Source of the DNA: Bacillaceae bacterium
GTDB lineage: Bacteria; Bacillota; Bacilli; JACDOE01
Direction: 5' to 3'
DNA: 64,000 nucleotides
NCBI GenBank assembly: GCA_017656255.1
Contig: JACDOE010000034.1
Coordinates: 50,702-114,701 of the forward strand
Shown one piece after another: positions 37,444 to 46,991 of this stretch. Position 1 is the first letter of the stretch. Each line of letters opens with the position of its first letter. The notes under the pieces were generated by a model. It did no database searches. It was not told the origin of the DNA and was given only the letters and a program-made list of their open reading frames with translations. Made by a program: the position numbers and the translations under genes.

Positions 37444-37511
37444 GAAAAACTGTGGAGCAAAGCTGAAGGGATCTAAGGTTTTGACTGAGGGCTATGATCA
37501 CCAGCTGCCGT
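37432..37511 (+). ncRNA. c-di-GMP-I (GEMM-I) riboswitch aptamer
   Basis: The segment follows the GEMM-I order. A P1 strand GGCA is followed by AA and a stem CAGTT-GAAA-AACTG with the GAAA tetraloop. Then come GGAGCAAAGC, GGGATCTAAGG (tetraloop-receptor arm), and near the end CTATGATCACCAGCTGCCG, whose TGCC closes P1 with GGCA. GEMM-I aptamers bind cyclic di-GMP and often control adhesins and motility genes in Firmicutes. Here it heads a secreted adhesin and RHS toxin operon. The IS256 element sits directly on its 5' side. The match is by eye to the consensus; one junction (GGA rather than GAC before GCAAAGC) differs. Confidence 0.78.
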
Positions 37512-37597
37512 TGACAAATTGTTTTCGGTTAGTTGTTTACAGTGATCATTGGGTTGAAAATGACCATCATGAGAACAGCATAATAAACTCAACGAAA

Positions 37598-37650
37598 GCC
37601 TTTGGCTGTAGGACCAGGATTCCTATTTGCCAGAGGCGTTTTATATTTAT
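37598..37650 (+). terminator. Terminator hairpin, probable riboswitch expression platform
   Basis: GCCTTTGGC (37598-37606) pairs with GCCAGAGGC (37629-37637) through one G-U pair; inside, TAGGA pairs with TCCTA. GTTTTATATTT follows. Between the aptamer and the operon's first ATG, it would let ligand binding decide read-through. Whether c-di-GMP switches it on or off is not evident. Confidence 0.65.
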
Positions 37651-37687
37651 TGAAACTATTGAAATCTGTTAAACGGGGGAAGAAGCT

Positions 37688-40600
37688 ATGACAAGACGGT
37701 ATCAAAAGATATCAATTTTATTAAGTATCTTGATGTTCATGCAATATGTTATCTTTCCGTTTTTGACACCGGTATCTGATAATCAACCGGTGTATGCCCA
37801 GTCAAACGATATCAAAATAAACTTCCAGCCGGAATCAGTGAACACGCCGGCTGGATACATTCCGGATTATGGAGAAATATTTGGATCTCGCAACGGTTTT
37901 ACATACGGATGGAATATCGATCATACGGATATGACGGTAACGCGGGAAACGTATGAGGCACCTGAACGAAACAGTTTTGCCCGGTTTCATCGTGAAGGAG
38001 TCTGGGAAATAGCATTGCCGGATGGATTTTACGACGTTACCGTCAGTGTTGGTGATGCGGTCTATAAAAGCACGAATACGATTAATGTTGAAGGAGTAAA
38101 TTACTTTGATCAATTAGAGCTTAACGGGGGAGATTTTTCACAAAAAACCGATAGCATTCATGTCAATGATGGAAAACTGACGATAGATCAGGGGAATACT
38201 GGTGAAGGGAAAACAAAAATTAACTTTGTGGAAATTATTAGAAATAGTGATACAACACCACCCTCTATACCTCAAAATTTACGGTTGCAGGACGTAACGG
38301 AAAATGAGATCAGTTTTTTATGGGATGCCTCGACAGATAAAATCGGCGTGGAAGGCTATTACGTTTATAGAAACGATCAAAGAATTGCTACTGTTACAGG
38401 TAGTGTGTACTATTCGGATTCCGGATTAATGCCGGATACAGAATATCGTTATGAAGTGGCTGCTTTTGATCATGACGGTAATGTATCTGAGAAAAGTACT
38501 TCGTTGACAGTAACGACTCTTGCCTCGACAGGCAATGGTGTAGGTATAAAAGCCGAGTACTTTGATGGAGCAGATTTCGCAGATCTGAAATTGACGCAAC
38601 TGGACCCTCAAATTGATTTCAACTGGGGAGCAGGTGCTCCAGATCCAGATATGAATCCGGATTCTTTTAGCATTCGATGGACTGGAAAAATCGAACCTCA
38701 ACACTCTGAAATTTACACCTTTTATACGGAAACACATGGTGGCGTTCGTTTGTGGATTGATAATCAGCTTTTGATTGATAAATGGAACGCTAGTGGAATG
38801 TCAAGCTTCAGTGGCACCATTCAACTAGTTGCGGGACAGAAATATGACATAAAGATGGAATACCGTGAAGACAACGGTGTGGCGAAAGCCAGATTGTTAT
38901 GGTCCAGCAACAGCCAGATAAAAGAGGTAGTCCCCCGGGCGCAGTTGTATCCGCCGTTTATACCAGAGCCTCCGGCGAATATTAACGCGTCATCCACCAG
39001 TACGACCCTGACCTTAACCTGGGATGAAGTTGAGGGGGCGACCGGTTATGAGGTGGAACTTAACGGTTCAATCATCGATAACGGAGGAAGCAACCAGTTT
39101 GTTCAGGAAAATTTAAATCCGGATACGGAATATCAATACAGAGTTCGGTCAAAAGTTCCGGAAGTTAATAGTGGCTGGAGTCCATCAGGTTTAATATATA
39201 CAAAAATTGCACCACCACAAAATGTTGCAGCAACGGAATCAGAAGGATCGATAACGGTATCCTGGGATACGGTTTCAGGAGCTGACGGTTACGAAATTGA
39301 GGTAGACAGAACCATCATTGATAACGGGCAAGATACAGTTTTTGTTCATAGTAACTTGATGCCGGAAACAGAACATACTTATCGCGTTAGGGCTATAAAC
39401 GAGCATGGAAAAGGGGATTGGTCGCCTCTTGTTGTCAAAAAGGTTCAATCTGATATTCCTGCCAACATAAAAGCTGAGGCAACGAGTAATACAATTACAC
39501 TGACATGGGACCCGGTGCCGGATGCTGTCGGATACGATGTCGAAGTAGACGGGGTTGTGATTGACAATGGCACTAACACTTCTTATGTACACAGCAGTCT
39601 GGAACCCAATACACAGCATACCTATCGTGTACGCGCACGGAAAGCGGACGGTGTCGGTAACTGGAGTCCGGTTATCGTGCAATCAACTTTGCCTGCTTCG
39701 GGTACCGGCACCGGTTTGCTGGGAGAGTATTTTGACGGCGATCAATTAACAGACTTGATCACTTCCAGGGTGGATGGCCAGATTGATTTTGATTGGAAAA
39801 ACAACGATCCCGCTCCCGGTGTTGGCGAAAGTGATTTCTCTGTTCGATGGACCGGGCAGATTGAACCCTTATTCTCAGAAACTTATACATTCAGCACGGA
39901 AGCTCATGGTGGAATGCGACTGTGGATAAACAACCAGTTGATAATTGACGAGTGGACCGATCATCACATGAGCCGTCGTAGTGGCGAGATCTATCTGGAA
40001 GCCGGTCAACGTTACGACATTAAACTGGAGTACAGGGAATACAACGGGGTGGCAATGGCCCGACTGTTCTGGGAAAGTGAATCACAACCAAAAGCCATTG
40101 TGCCGCAAAGTCAATTGTATCCGGTTGGAATACCCAAAAATAATGAAACGGATTCAACCCAGACGACCATTACGTTGACCTGGGATCCTGTAACATTTGC
40201 TGACAGATATGAAGTCGCAGCGGACGGGAACGTTGTTGATGTCGGAAGCAGTACGAGCTTCACACATAAAGACCTGACCCCCGGAACCCAGCACATTTAC
40301 CGTATAAGGGCCATTAATGGAGTGGCAAAAGGGGAATGGAGTCCTACTATAACCGCCTATACGGAACTTGGTGTTCCCGTCATTCAATCCATTCAGGCAA
40401 CTGAAACAACAATTACGGTCCGCTGGGAGCCGGTTTTAGGGGCATCAAAATACGAGATTGAAGTTGACGGACAAACGATTGATGTCGGAAGCCAGACTGT
40501 CTTTGAACATACGGGACTGTTGTCAGGAACCAGACACACTTACCGGGTACGAGCAAAAAGTTCAGTCGTAACAGGGGACTGGACAACACTGGAGGAAAAA

Positions 40601-42628
40601 TGGACCTTGCCGGGTATTCCGCAAAATATTCAAACTTCCTCAACCAGTCATACCATAACCCTGAAATGGGATGATGTACGCGGAGCAACCGGGTATGAAG
40701 TTGAAGTCTATAATACCATCGTCGATAACAAAGATCTTTCCAGCTATACAGAAGATGGATTAAACCCGAATACGCAACGGACATATCGGGTTAGAGCGAA
40801 GAATTCAAGCGGGCCCGGAAAATGGAGTGCCGTCATAGCAGAAACCACTTTGCCGGGTGTACCGGAAGGACTGCGTGCATCGGCGACCGATACTCAGATT
40901 GAAATTCAGTGGGATCCTTCAGCTGGTGCGACCGCCTATGATCTTGAAGTAGATGGCGTAGTCGTTCCAGATATTGCGAATACAACTTATGTTCATTCTG
41001 GACTTGAACCCAATACGACTCATACTTATAGAGTCAGGGCCAAGAACGAAAAAGGAATGAGTAACTGGAGTGATCCGATTCATCCCACAACACGTCCTCC
41101 AGTACCGGAAATCACTGAAGTTAATGCGACAAGTACCACGATTATTGTCAACTGGAATCAAGTGATGGGGGCCACCGGCTACGAAATTGAAGTGGATGGT
41201 GTGGTTATAAACATTGGTGATAACACGTCTTTTACCCACGACGGATTGGAACCCAACACGGAACATACGTATCGGGTTCGAGCTGTCAACAGAGATATCA
41301 CCAGTTTTTGGAGTGAATTGGTATCATCAACGACCCATCCTGGGATTCCAACCAATATCCATACAACGGTAGAAAGCACAAAAATAACAGTAACCTGGGA
41401 TCCGGTACCGGGTGCAACCGGCTATGAGGTAGAAGCGGATGGTGTTGTCATCAGCAATGGTCTCAATACGACATTTGTGCATGAAGGATTACAGCCGAAT
41501 TCCACCCATACTTATCGGGTCCGGGCACTTAACAGTGGTGGACCCGGTAATTGGAGCGAACTCATCACAGCCACAACAGTTTTCGGAAAACCGACTAATC
41601 TAAACATAACATCCACCAGTGACACGATCACGCTAACCTGGGATCCGGTACCGGGTGCGACCGGGTATGATGTGATGGTTGACGGTGAGGTCATGGATAC
41701 CGGAAACAGCACGACTTTTGTTCATAAAGGGTTGGAACCGAATTCCTGGCATGTATACAGAGTCAGAGCAAAAAGTGGAGATGTGGTGGGAGAATGGAGT
41801 GATGCTGTAACCGGCAGAACCATTCTGGCGACACCGGCCAATATTCGCACGGAAGTTGCCAATAATGAAATCATCGTGATGTGGGATGCCGTGAGTGGTG
41901 CTGATGGTTATGAAATTGAAGTAGACGGATCGGTTATCGATAATGGCTCTGACACGTCGTTTACACATACTGATTTAGAGCCGAACACCGAACATACGTA
42001 TCGGGTGCGTGCTTATAGCGGTGATGTTTATAGTGAATGGAGTGAACTTGTTACTGTTATGACAGCGCCCGGTGTCCCGGAAATTCTAAGTGCTGAAGCG
42101 ACCCCCTATTCCATCACAATTCACTGGACAGAAATAGAAGGAGCAACGTCTTATGATCTTGAGATAGATGGAGAGATGGTTGAAGGCATTACTGGAACCA
42201 GCTATACACATGAAGGTCTGGAACCCAATACCATGCATCTGTATCGTGTGAGGGCAGTCCACGATAATGTTGTTAGTGAATGGTCCCCTGTATTTGAGCA
42301 GATTACAGATCGGGAATTAACAGTACAAGTAGAAAAAGATAATGAATTCAATTTTGTGTTCGTGGCTCCAATAAGAAGAGAAGGAATGCGACCGAAGAAT
42401 GTCGTTGTTCATTATGATCCTGAACAAGTCGAAGTACTGGATTTAAGTGCCATAACTCCTGAAACGGAACTCAGCGAAGGGGAAATTGAAGGAACGGGTA
42501 TTACGGTCGTTTCTTTTAAACCGGGTGAAATTGTTTACCAGATTAACAGCTTAAACACTGCTTTTAATTCAATTAAATTCATGTCTAAAACAAACGATTA
42601 TATAAAAATCACTTATACCTTTGAGTAA
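37688..42628 (+). CDS. Giant secreted adhesin with FN3 and PA14 domains
   Basis: 1646 residues. After a signal peptide (end near VYAQSND) comes a malectin-like, carbohydrate-binding-type region (about 35-190). Then FN3-1, PA14-1 (about 280-410; IKAEYFDGADFADLKL and SGTIQLVAGQKYDIKMEYRE), three FN3, PA14-2 (about 670-810), and nine more FN3. About 13 FN3 domains in all, each with a WDxVxGATxYEVEVDG and LxPNTxHTYRVRA core. The last 110 residues form a cohesin-like beta sandwich (VVVHYDPEQVEVLDL), also found in the next protein. PA14 domains bind glycans, so adhesion to surfaces or other cells is likely. No wall anchor motif is seen. First gene after the riboswitch; start ATG 37688 follows GGGGGAAG. 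Confidence 0.88.
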   Translation: MTRRYQKISILLSILMFMQYVIFPFLTPVSDNQPVYAQSNDIKINFQPESVNTPAGYIPDYGEIFGSRNGFTYGWNIDHTDMTVTRETYEAPERNSFARFHREGVWEIALPDGFYDVTVSVGDAVYKSTNTINVEGVNYFDQLELNGGDFSQKTDSIHVNDGKLTIDQGNTGEGKTKINFVEIIRNSDTTPPSIPQNLRLQDVTENEISFLWDASTDKIGVEGYYVYRNDQRIATVTGSVYYSDSGLMPDTEYRYEVAAFDHDGNVSEKSTSLTVTTLASTGNGVGIKAEYFDGADFADLKLTQLDPQIDFNWGAGAPDPDMNPDSFSIRWTGKIEPQHSEIYTFYTETHGGVRLWIDNQLLIDKWNASGMSSFSGTIQLVAGQKYDIKMEYREDNGVAKARLLWSSNSQIKEVVPRAQLYPPFIPEPPANINASSTSTTLTLTWDEVEGATGYEVELNGSIIDNGGSNQFVQENLNPDTEYQYRVRSKVPEVNSGWSPSGLIYTKIAPPQNVAATESEGSITVSWDTVSGADGYEIEVDRTIIDNGQDTVFVHSNLMPETEHTYRVRAINEHGKGDWSPLVVKKVQSDIPANIKAEATSNTITLTWDPVPDAVGYDVEVDGVVIDNGTNTSYVHSSLEPNTQHTYRVRARKADGVGNWSPVIVQSTLPASGTGTGLLGEYFDGDQLTDLITSRVDGQIDFDWKNNDPAPGVGESDFSVRWTGQIEPLFSETYTFSTEAHGGMRLWINNQLIIDEWTDHHMSRRSGEIYLEAGQRYDIKLEYREYNGVAMARLFWESESQPKAIVPQSQLYPVGIPKNNETDSTQTTITLTWDPVTFADRYEVAADGNVVDVGSSTSFTHKDLTPGTQHIYRIRAINGVAKGEWSPTITAYTELGVPVIQSIQATETTITVRWEPVLGASKYEIEVDGQTIDVGSQTVFEHTGLLSGTRHTYRVRAKSSVVTGDWTTLEEKWTLPGIPQNIQTSSTSHTITLKWDDVRGATGYEVEVYNTIVDNKDLSSYTEDGLNPNTQRTYRVRAKNSSGPGKWSAVIAETTLPGVPEGLRASATDTQIEIQWDPSAGATAYDLEVDGVVVPDIANTTYVHSGLEPNTTHTYRVRAKNEKGMSNWSDPIHPTTRPPVPEITEVNATSTTIIVNWNQVMGATGYEIEVDGVVINIGDNTSFTHDGLEPNTEHTYRVRAVNRDITSFWSELVSSTTHPGIPTNIHTTVESTKITVTWDPVPGATGYEVEADGVVISNGLNTTFVHEGLQPNSTHTYRVRALNSGGPGNWSELITATTVFGKPTNLNITSTSDTITLTWDPVPGATGYDVMVDGEVMDTGNSTTFVHKGLEPNSWHVYRVRAKSGDVVGEWSDAVTGRTILATPANIRTEVANNEIIVMWDAVSGADGYEIEVDGSVIDNGSDTSFTHTDLEPNTEHTYRVRAYSGDVYSEWSELVTVMTAPGVPEILSAEATPYSITIHWTEIEGATSYDLEIDGEMVEGITGTSYTHEGLEPNTMHLYRVRAVHDNVVSEWSPVFEQITDRELTVQVEKDNEFNFVFVAPIRREGMRPKNVVVHYDPEQVEVLDLSAITPETELSEGEIEGTGITVVSFKPGEIVYQINSLNTAFNSIKFMSKTNDYIKITYTFE

Positions 42629-42713
42629 ATTTCCGATCAAGCATTGGGGGGGGATTCTTATTCCCTCCACCTTTTGATGTACACCTTTTTCAGTAAAAAA
42701 GGAGTTGTCCCGA

Positions 42714-45700
42714 TTGAGAAAACTTTTAGGAATTATCAGCCTGTTTCTTCTTATTTCCAGTGTTTTATCACCAATTGGAGTCCGTGCCAAAAGTCAGATA
42801 GATATTGTATTTATCATCGATAGGTCGGGAAGCATGGGCGATGATATTAATGCGGTAAAAAATAACGTTGGTGATTTTGCCAATATGCTGGAGCAGGAAG
42901 GCATTGATTACCAGCTGGGATTATTGACGTATGAACGTAGTGTCACAAAATACCCTCTTACCAGTGACGTGGAAGAATTTAAAAATAATCTGGGAAGGAT
43001 TAATGTCGGAGGGAGTATAGAGAATGGTCTGGATGCTATTGCCAAAGCCATCAATGAATATGCTTTCGAATTAAATTCCACCAAGTACTTTGTGATTATT
43101 GGGGATGAACGTATTTATAGCAATGGAAATCGGTATTCTGATGGTGAAATCATTCAAATGCTTAATGACAATGACATTATCCTGACCGAAATCTCGACGT
43201 ATTCCAGCCGATTGAGAGGAGGCGGCAATTTTTACAGTCACACGGGCGGGCAATTTTTAAGTATTTATGAAGATTTTGCTGTGAATCTGACGGAAATCTT
43301 CGAACAGATTCAGGCCATTCCCACCTTAGAAGTGATTTCGCCCAGTCCCAACCAATATTTGAGTGAATTGGATACAGCTTTTGTACCCAAGGTTAATGTA
43401 TCAGACCCGGATAGTGACACCTTATCCTTCTCTTATTTTATAGACTCAGAGACAACACCCCGAGATACAAAAACAGTCACAAATACACAAACCGCTCAAA
43501 CCGTCAGTTTTGATGCGATCAATATCGGCACCCTGACGGAAGGCAAGCATCGCATGGTGTTTAAAGTGGATGATGGCACCGATACGGTGCAGGATTATGT
43601 TGATTTTTACGTGGACAAGACACCGCCTGCATTGGGCAGTGTAAGTGCAACACCGACCGATACGTCCATCCGTGTAACAGGTTCGGCATCTGATGGGACG
43701 GCGGGACTGGCCGATGCCCCATACCGGTATCACATCGGATCCAGCAGTTCATCATGGACGACACAAACATCATATGCGCTAAATTCCCTGACACCCAACA
43801 CAAAATATCTCGTTCGATTTGAGGCAAAAGACAGTGTCGGTCATATTGCCACCTGGAAGAAATACCTCTTTACACAGGCCCAGATTCCGGGTGTCTCCAT
43901 AACGGACAACAGCGAAAATAACCTGACAATGCGATTAAACGATCATAACCCATCCGGAACTGACTACCAGATCAAAGTCGGAAGTCGTTATGTAAATTCA
44001 GATGGAACGTTAACAAGTTCTCCTGTCTGGATCACGCCTGGAGGTAAACAAATTCAAATAACAGGTCTCACACCCAACACCTCTTATTCCATTCAGGCGC
44101 GCGCCAGAAACCATGAAGGCGTGGTAACGTCCTACAGTTCATCAGTAACAGGAACGACACTGGTACCACCACCGGCAGACATTTCGACAGAGGTGGAGCA
44201 ACGTACGATTACCTTAACCTGGCCTTCAACATCAGGGGTAAACGCTTATCACATCGAAGTAGACGGTGCCGTTATCGATAACGGAACGTCAACCACATAT
44301 ATTCATAGCGGACTGGAACCGAACACTCAGCATACTTACCGGGTCAGGGTGGTAAATGACGGAGGTGCCGGTAAATGGAGTTCATTGTTAAGAGTGACGA
44401 CACTGCCGGATCCGCCTGCTACACCCGTGAATGTTCAGGCTGAAGAATCTCAGACAGAGGTAACGTTAACCTGGGATGAAGTCGTCGATGCCACGGCCTA
44501 CGATGTTGAAGTGGACGGCACCGTGATTGAAAACTTGACTGAAACCACTTACCTTCATCAGGGGCTTGAACCGGAGACCGAACATACGTACCGAGTAAGA
44601 GCGAAAAACAGAGGCGGGATCAGCGCCTGGAGCCAGGCTGTAACGGTGGTCACGCTTCCCTATCCTCCGGAAACACCCGGGAACATCACAACTGAAATTA
44701 CCAAGAATTCCGTTTTAATAAGCTGGGATCCGGTAGAGGGAGCAGATGCGTATGAGATTGAAGTGGACGGATTGATTGTGGATAACGGGCAACAAACCTC
44801 GTATTATCATGAGGGTCTGGAACCGTTAAGTGGCCATACCTACAAAATAAGAGCGAAGAACAGGGGTGGCAAGAGTCCCTGGAGTGAGCCACTGGATATT
44901 ACAACGTATCCGGAAGAACCGGATCAACCGAGTAATGTCATGACCACAGCCGGAGAAACCGAGATTACAGTCACCTGGTATAAGGTGCTGCATGCCGAGA
45001 GTTATGAAGTGGAAATTGATGGCCAGGACATCGTGGTTGTCACCGAACCCCGATATACTCATAAAAACTTGCAGCCGGACAGTCGTCATACTTACCGGGT
45101 CCGGGCCAAAAACATCAGCGGATACAGCGAGTGGAGCAGTCCCGTAACCATGCGGACGTTTCCGAAAGGAGACGGCACGATGTCGTTGACCAATATTGTG
45201 GCGGTCGTAACCAATACCGACATCACCATATCATGGGATACAGTGGCACCGGATGCCCAGTACGAAGTAGAGGTGGATGGCGTCATCACGGATAACGGAA
45301 CCAATACGATCTATCATCACGGGAATCTAGGTCCGAATGAGTATCACAGCTACCGGATCAGATTTAAAAACCCGGATGGATCAGGCGATTGGGTCGCAGT
45401 TCTATCGTTATCCACGTTGCCAAATCCGCCGGATGCCCCTACCGAAATACAGGCATATGCCACAAATAACACAATTGAATTAAGGTGGGAACGCGTCGAA
45501 GGTGCGACCGCTTATGAAGTGGAGATCGATGGGGAAACCGTAGAAGTCGGGAACAATACCCGTTATACCCATGAGGGACTGACACCGGGAACATCGCATA
45601 CCTACCGGGTAAGGGCCAAAAACGAAACAGGCGTGACGGCCTGGAGTCCGTCGATTGTAGAAAGTACGACCAGCCCGACTTATACAGTAAAAGCCGAGCA

Positions 45701-46010
45701 GGGTAAGGTTTTTGATTTTACCTTGCTGGCATCCAATGTTCAGGATTTCAGTGAACATACATTTGTTGTCACGTACGACCCGAATGAAGTGGAATTAGTC
45801 GATTTGTATAATTTCACCCCGGAACAAGATGTGGTAAGTGAAGGCCCGATTGAGGGTACCAATATGAGTGTCAAGCATACGCCGGGAAGAATCGAGATTA
45901 CAGTCAACCAGAATGTGGTACCCGGCACATCCTGGTCAGGTGAAATCACCACACTTGAATTTAAATCTAAAATCGACGGTGAAACCCGGATCGATTTTGT
46001 AGTGGAATAA
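42714..46010 (+). CDS. Secreted VWA-domain and FN3 repeat protein
   Basis: About 1098 residues from TTG 42714, nine bases after AAAAGGAG; the in-frame TTG 42705 overlaps that site. The signal peptide (LLGIISLFLLISSVLSPIGVRA) is followed by a von Willebrand A domain (about 30-205) with the metal-binding DRSGS motif (VFIIDRSGSMGDD) and a later IGDER. A cadherin/Ig-like stretch (ISPSPNQYLSELDTAF), about nine FN3 repeats and a C-terminal cohesin-like domain (FVVTYDPNEVELVDL) follow, the last matching the end of the upstream adhesin. It may bind protein ligands in a metal-dependent way and associate with the upstream adhesin. The 85-base gap has a weak GGGGGGA/TCCCTCC hairpin. Confidence 0.87.
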   Translation: MRKLLGIISLFLLISSVLSPIGVRAKSQIDIVFIIDRSGSMGDDINAVKNNVGDFANMLEQEGIDYQLGLLTYERSVTKYPLTSDVEEFKNNLGRINVGGSIENGLDAIAKAINEYAFELNSTKYFVIIGDERIYSNGNRYSDGEIIQMLNDNDIILTEISTYSSRLRGGGNFYSHTGGQFLSIYEDFAVNLTEIFEQIQAIPTLEVISPSPNQYLSELDTAFVPKVNVSDPDSDTLSFSYFIDSETTPRDTKTVTNTQTAQTVSFDAINIGTLTEGKHRMVFKVDDGTDTVQDYVDFYVDKTPPALGSVSATPTDTSIRVTGSASDGTAGLADAPYRYHIGSSSSSWTTQTSYALNSLTPNTKYLVRFEAKDSVGHIATWKKYLFTQAQIPGVSITDNSENNLTMRLNDHNPSGTDYQIKVGSRYVNSDGTLTSSPVWITPGGKQIQITGLTPNTSYSIQARARNHEGVVTSYSSSVTGTTLVPPPADISTEVEQRTITLTWPSTSGVNAYHIEVDGAVIDNGTSTTYIHSGLEPNTQHTYRVRVVNDGGAGKWSSLLRVTTLPDPPATPVNVQAEESQTEVTLTWDEVVDATAYDVEVDGTVIENLTETTYLHQGLEPETEHTYRVRAKNRGGISAWSQAVTVVTLPYPPETPGNITTEITKNSVLISWDPVEGADAYEIEVDGLIVDNGQQTSYYHEGLEPLSGHTYKIRAKNRGGKSPWSEPLDITTYPEEPDQPSNVMTTAGETEITVTWYKVLHAESYEVEIDGQDIVVVTEPRYTHKNLQPDSRHTYRVRAKNISGYSEWSSPVTMRTFPKGDGTMSLTNIVAVVTNTDITISWDTVAPDAQYEVEVDGVITDNGTNTIYHHGNLGPNEYHSYRIRFKNPDGSGDWVAVLSLSTLPNPPDAPTEIQAYATNNTIELRWERVEGATAYEVEIDGETVEVGNNTRYTHEGLTPGTSHTYRVRAKNETGVTAWSPSIVESTTSPTYTVKAEQGKVFDFTLLASNVQDFSEHTFVVTYDPNEVELVDLYNFTPEQDVVSEGPIEGTNMSVKHTPGRIEITVNQNVVPGTSWSGEITTLEFKSKIDGETRIDFVVE

Positions 46011-46026
46011 AACGGAGGTGTAACCG

Positions 46027-46974
46027 TTGAAATTAAGTCGTCTTCAGAAAGGAATCGCCGCTTTTGCCGGCGTTATCCTGGTTGTTCAAGCCTTTCTGTT
46101 TACAATCCAGGGAATGGGGTCAGGAAGCTTTGCTGGGGCTGAAAAAATGATTAAGGAGAACGCTGATGACCAGAGGATCGCAGCTGAACTCTCCAACATG
46201 ACGGGGGTCTCTGTTGAGCAAATATTGACTTACCGGCAAAATGGTCTGACATGGAATGAAGTTATCGACATATTAAAGACCAATAGCGATGATCTTGCAG
46301 AAAACCCGTCTGAGCGGAACTCACGATTAGTATCGACCGGGTTGGATCAAATCGACATTCAGAAATTAAAAGAACAGGGATTCAGTGAACAGGATATTAC
46401 GTCAGCCAAGCTTCTGGTGGAGCGTACGGTATTCCAGTTAAATCAAATCGTTGATTCCGAAGCTATATCTCCCGATCCGGTGATACAAGTAGAGGATCCC
46501 CTTGAGCAGAAAGAAGATAATCTTGCAGCTTATAAACAGATTATTGAAAAGTTTGATATAAAAAAGGCTGTTTACTTGATTTTAAAATTGAACCCTGATT
46601 TCGGCAGTATGGAAGCCGTCCTGGATGAATACCTGCTCAGCCTGCAACTGGATATGGATCTGGAGCTATACATCCGGGACCGGGAGAAATATGAAGAAGA
46701 AAAGGAAAATAAAATCCTGACCCTGACGGATGAGGAAATCATCACGCTGGCCCGGATTGATGACAAAATGCTTGAGGTCATCAACAAGAATCAGAAAGAA
46801 ACTGAGTCTGAGCAGGTAGAAGCTGATTCGAACGCCCCGGTTATCGAAGAAGAGGATAAGAATGATCCGCTTCCTGACATTCCGTCTCCGGATATCGAAG
46901 AGATTAAACCGGCCAATCCGGCGGAAGAAATCATGGAAGAAATCCGGGTGCTGGATCCCAACCAAAATTACTAA
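46027..46974 (+). CDS. Exported helical-repeat protein of unknown function (first of a pair)
   Basis: 315 residues from TTG 46027, with CGGAGGTG six bases upstream. An N-terminal hydrophobic segment (GIAAFAGVILVVQAFLFTI) acts as signal or anchor. The body is helical and acidic; a motif, NMTGVSVEQILTYRQNGLTWNEV, recurs in a related form in the next protein. The last 60 residues are Glu/Pro rich (DPLPDIPSPDIEEIKPANP) and unlikely to fold. No known family is recognised. It lies 16 bases after the VWA gene and 17 before the next gene, in the adhesin-RHS operon; a role in secretion, assembly or anchoring of the big proteins is possible but not shown. Confidence 0.75.
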   Translation: MKLSRLQKGIAAFAGVILVVQAFLFTIQGMGSGSFAGAEKMIKENADDQRIAAELSNMTGVSVEQILTYRQNGLTWNEVIDILKTNSDDLAENPSERNSRLVSTGLDQIDIQKLKEQGFSEQDITSAKLLVERTVFQLNQIVDSEAISPDPVIQVEDPLEQKEDNLAAYKQIIEKFDIKKAVYLILKLNPDFGSMEAVLDEYLLSLQLDMDLELYIRDREKYEEEKENKILTLTDEEIITLARIDDKMLEVINKNQKETESEQVEADSNAPVIEEEDKNDPLPDIPSPDIEEIKPANPAEEIMEEIRVLDPNQNY

Positions 46975-46991
46975 AGTAAAGGAGTTTCCAT

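Noticed and set aside
37511..37540. TTGACA just downstream of the riboswitch as a new promoter for the adhesin operon
   Set aside because: With 17-base spacing the -10 position reads TGTTTA, a poor match, so I do not claim a promoter there.
38980..42300. FN3 repeats as a CRISPR-like or satellite array
   Set aside because: The units are about 250 bp, in frame, and code for a clear protein domain.
42643..42668. GGGGGGA/TCCCTCC hairpin between the two adhesin genes as an operon-ending terminator
   Set aside because: The stem is only 7 bp with a G-U pair and has no T-run directly after it, so read-through into the VWA gene is more likely.
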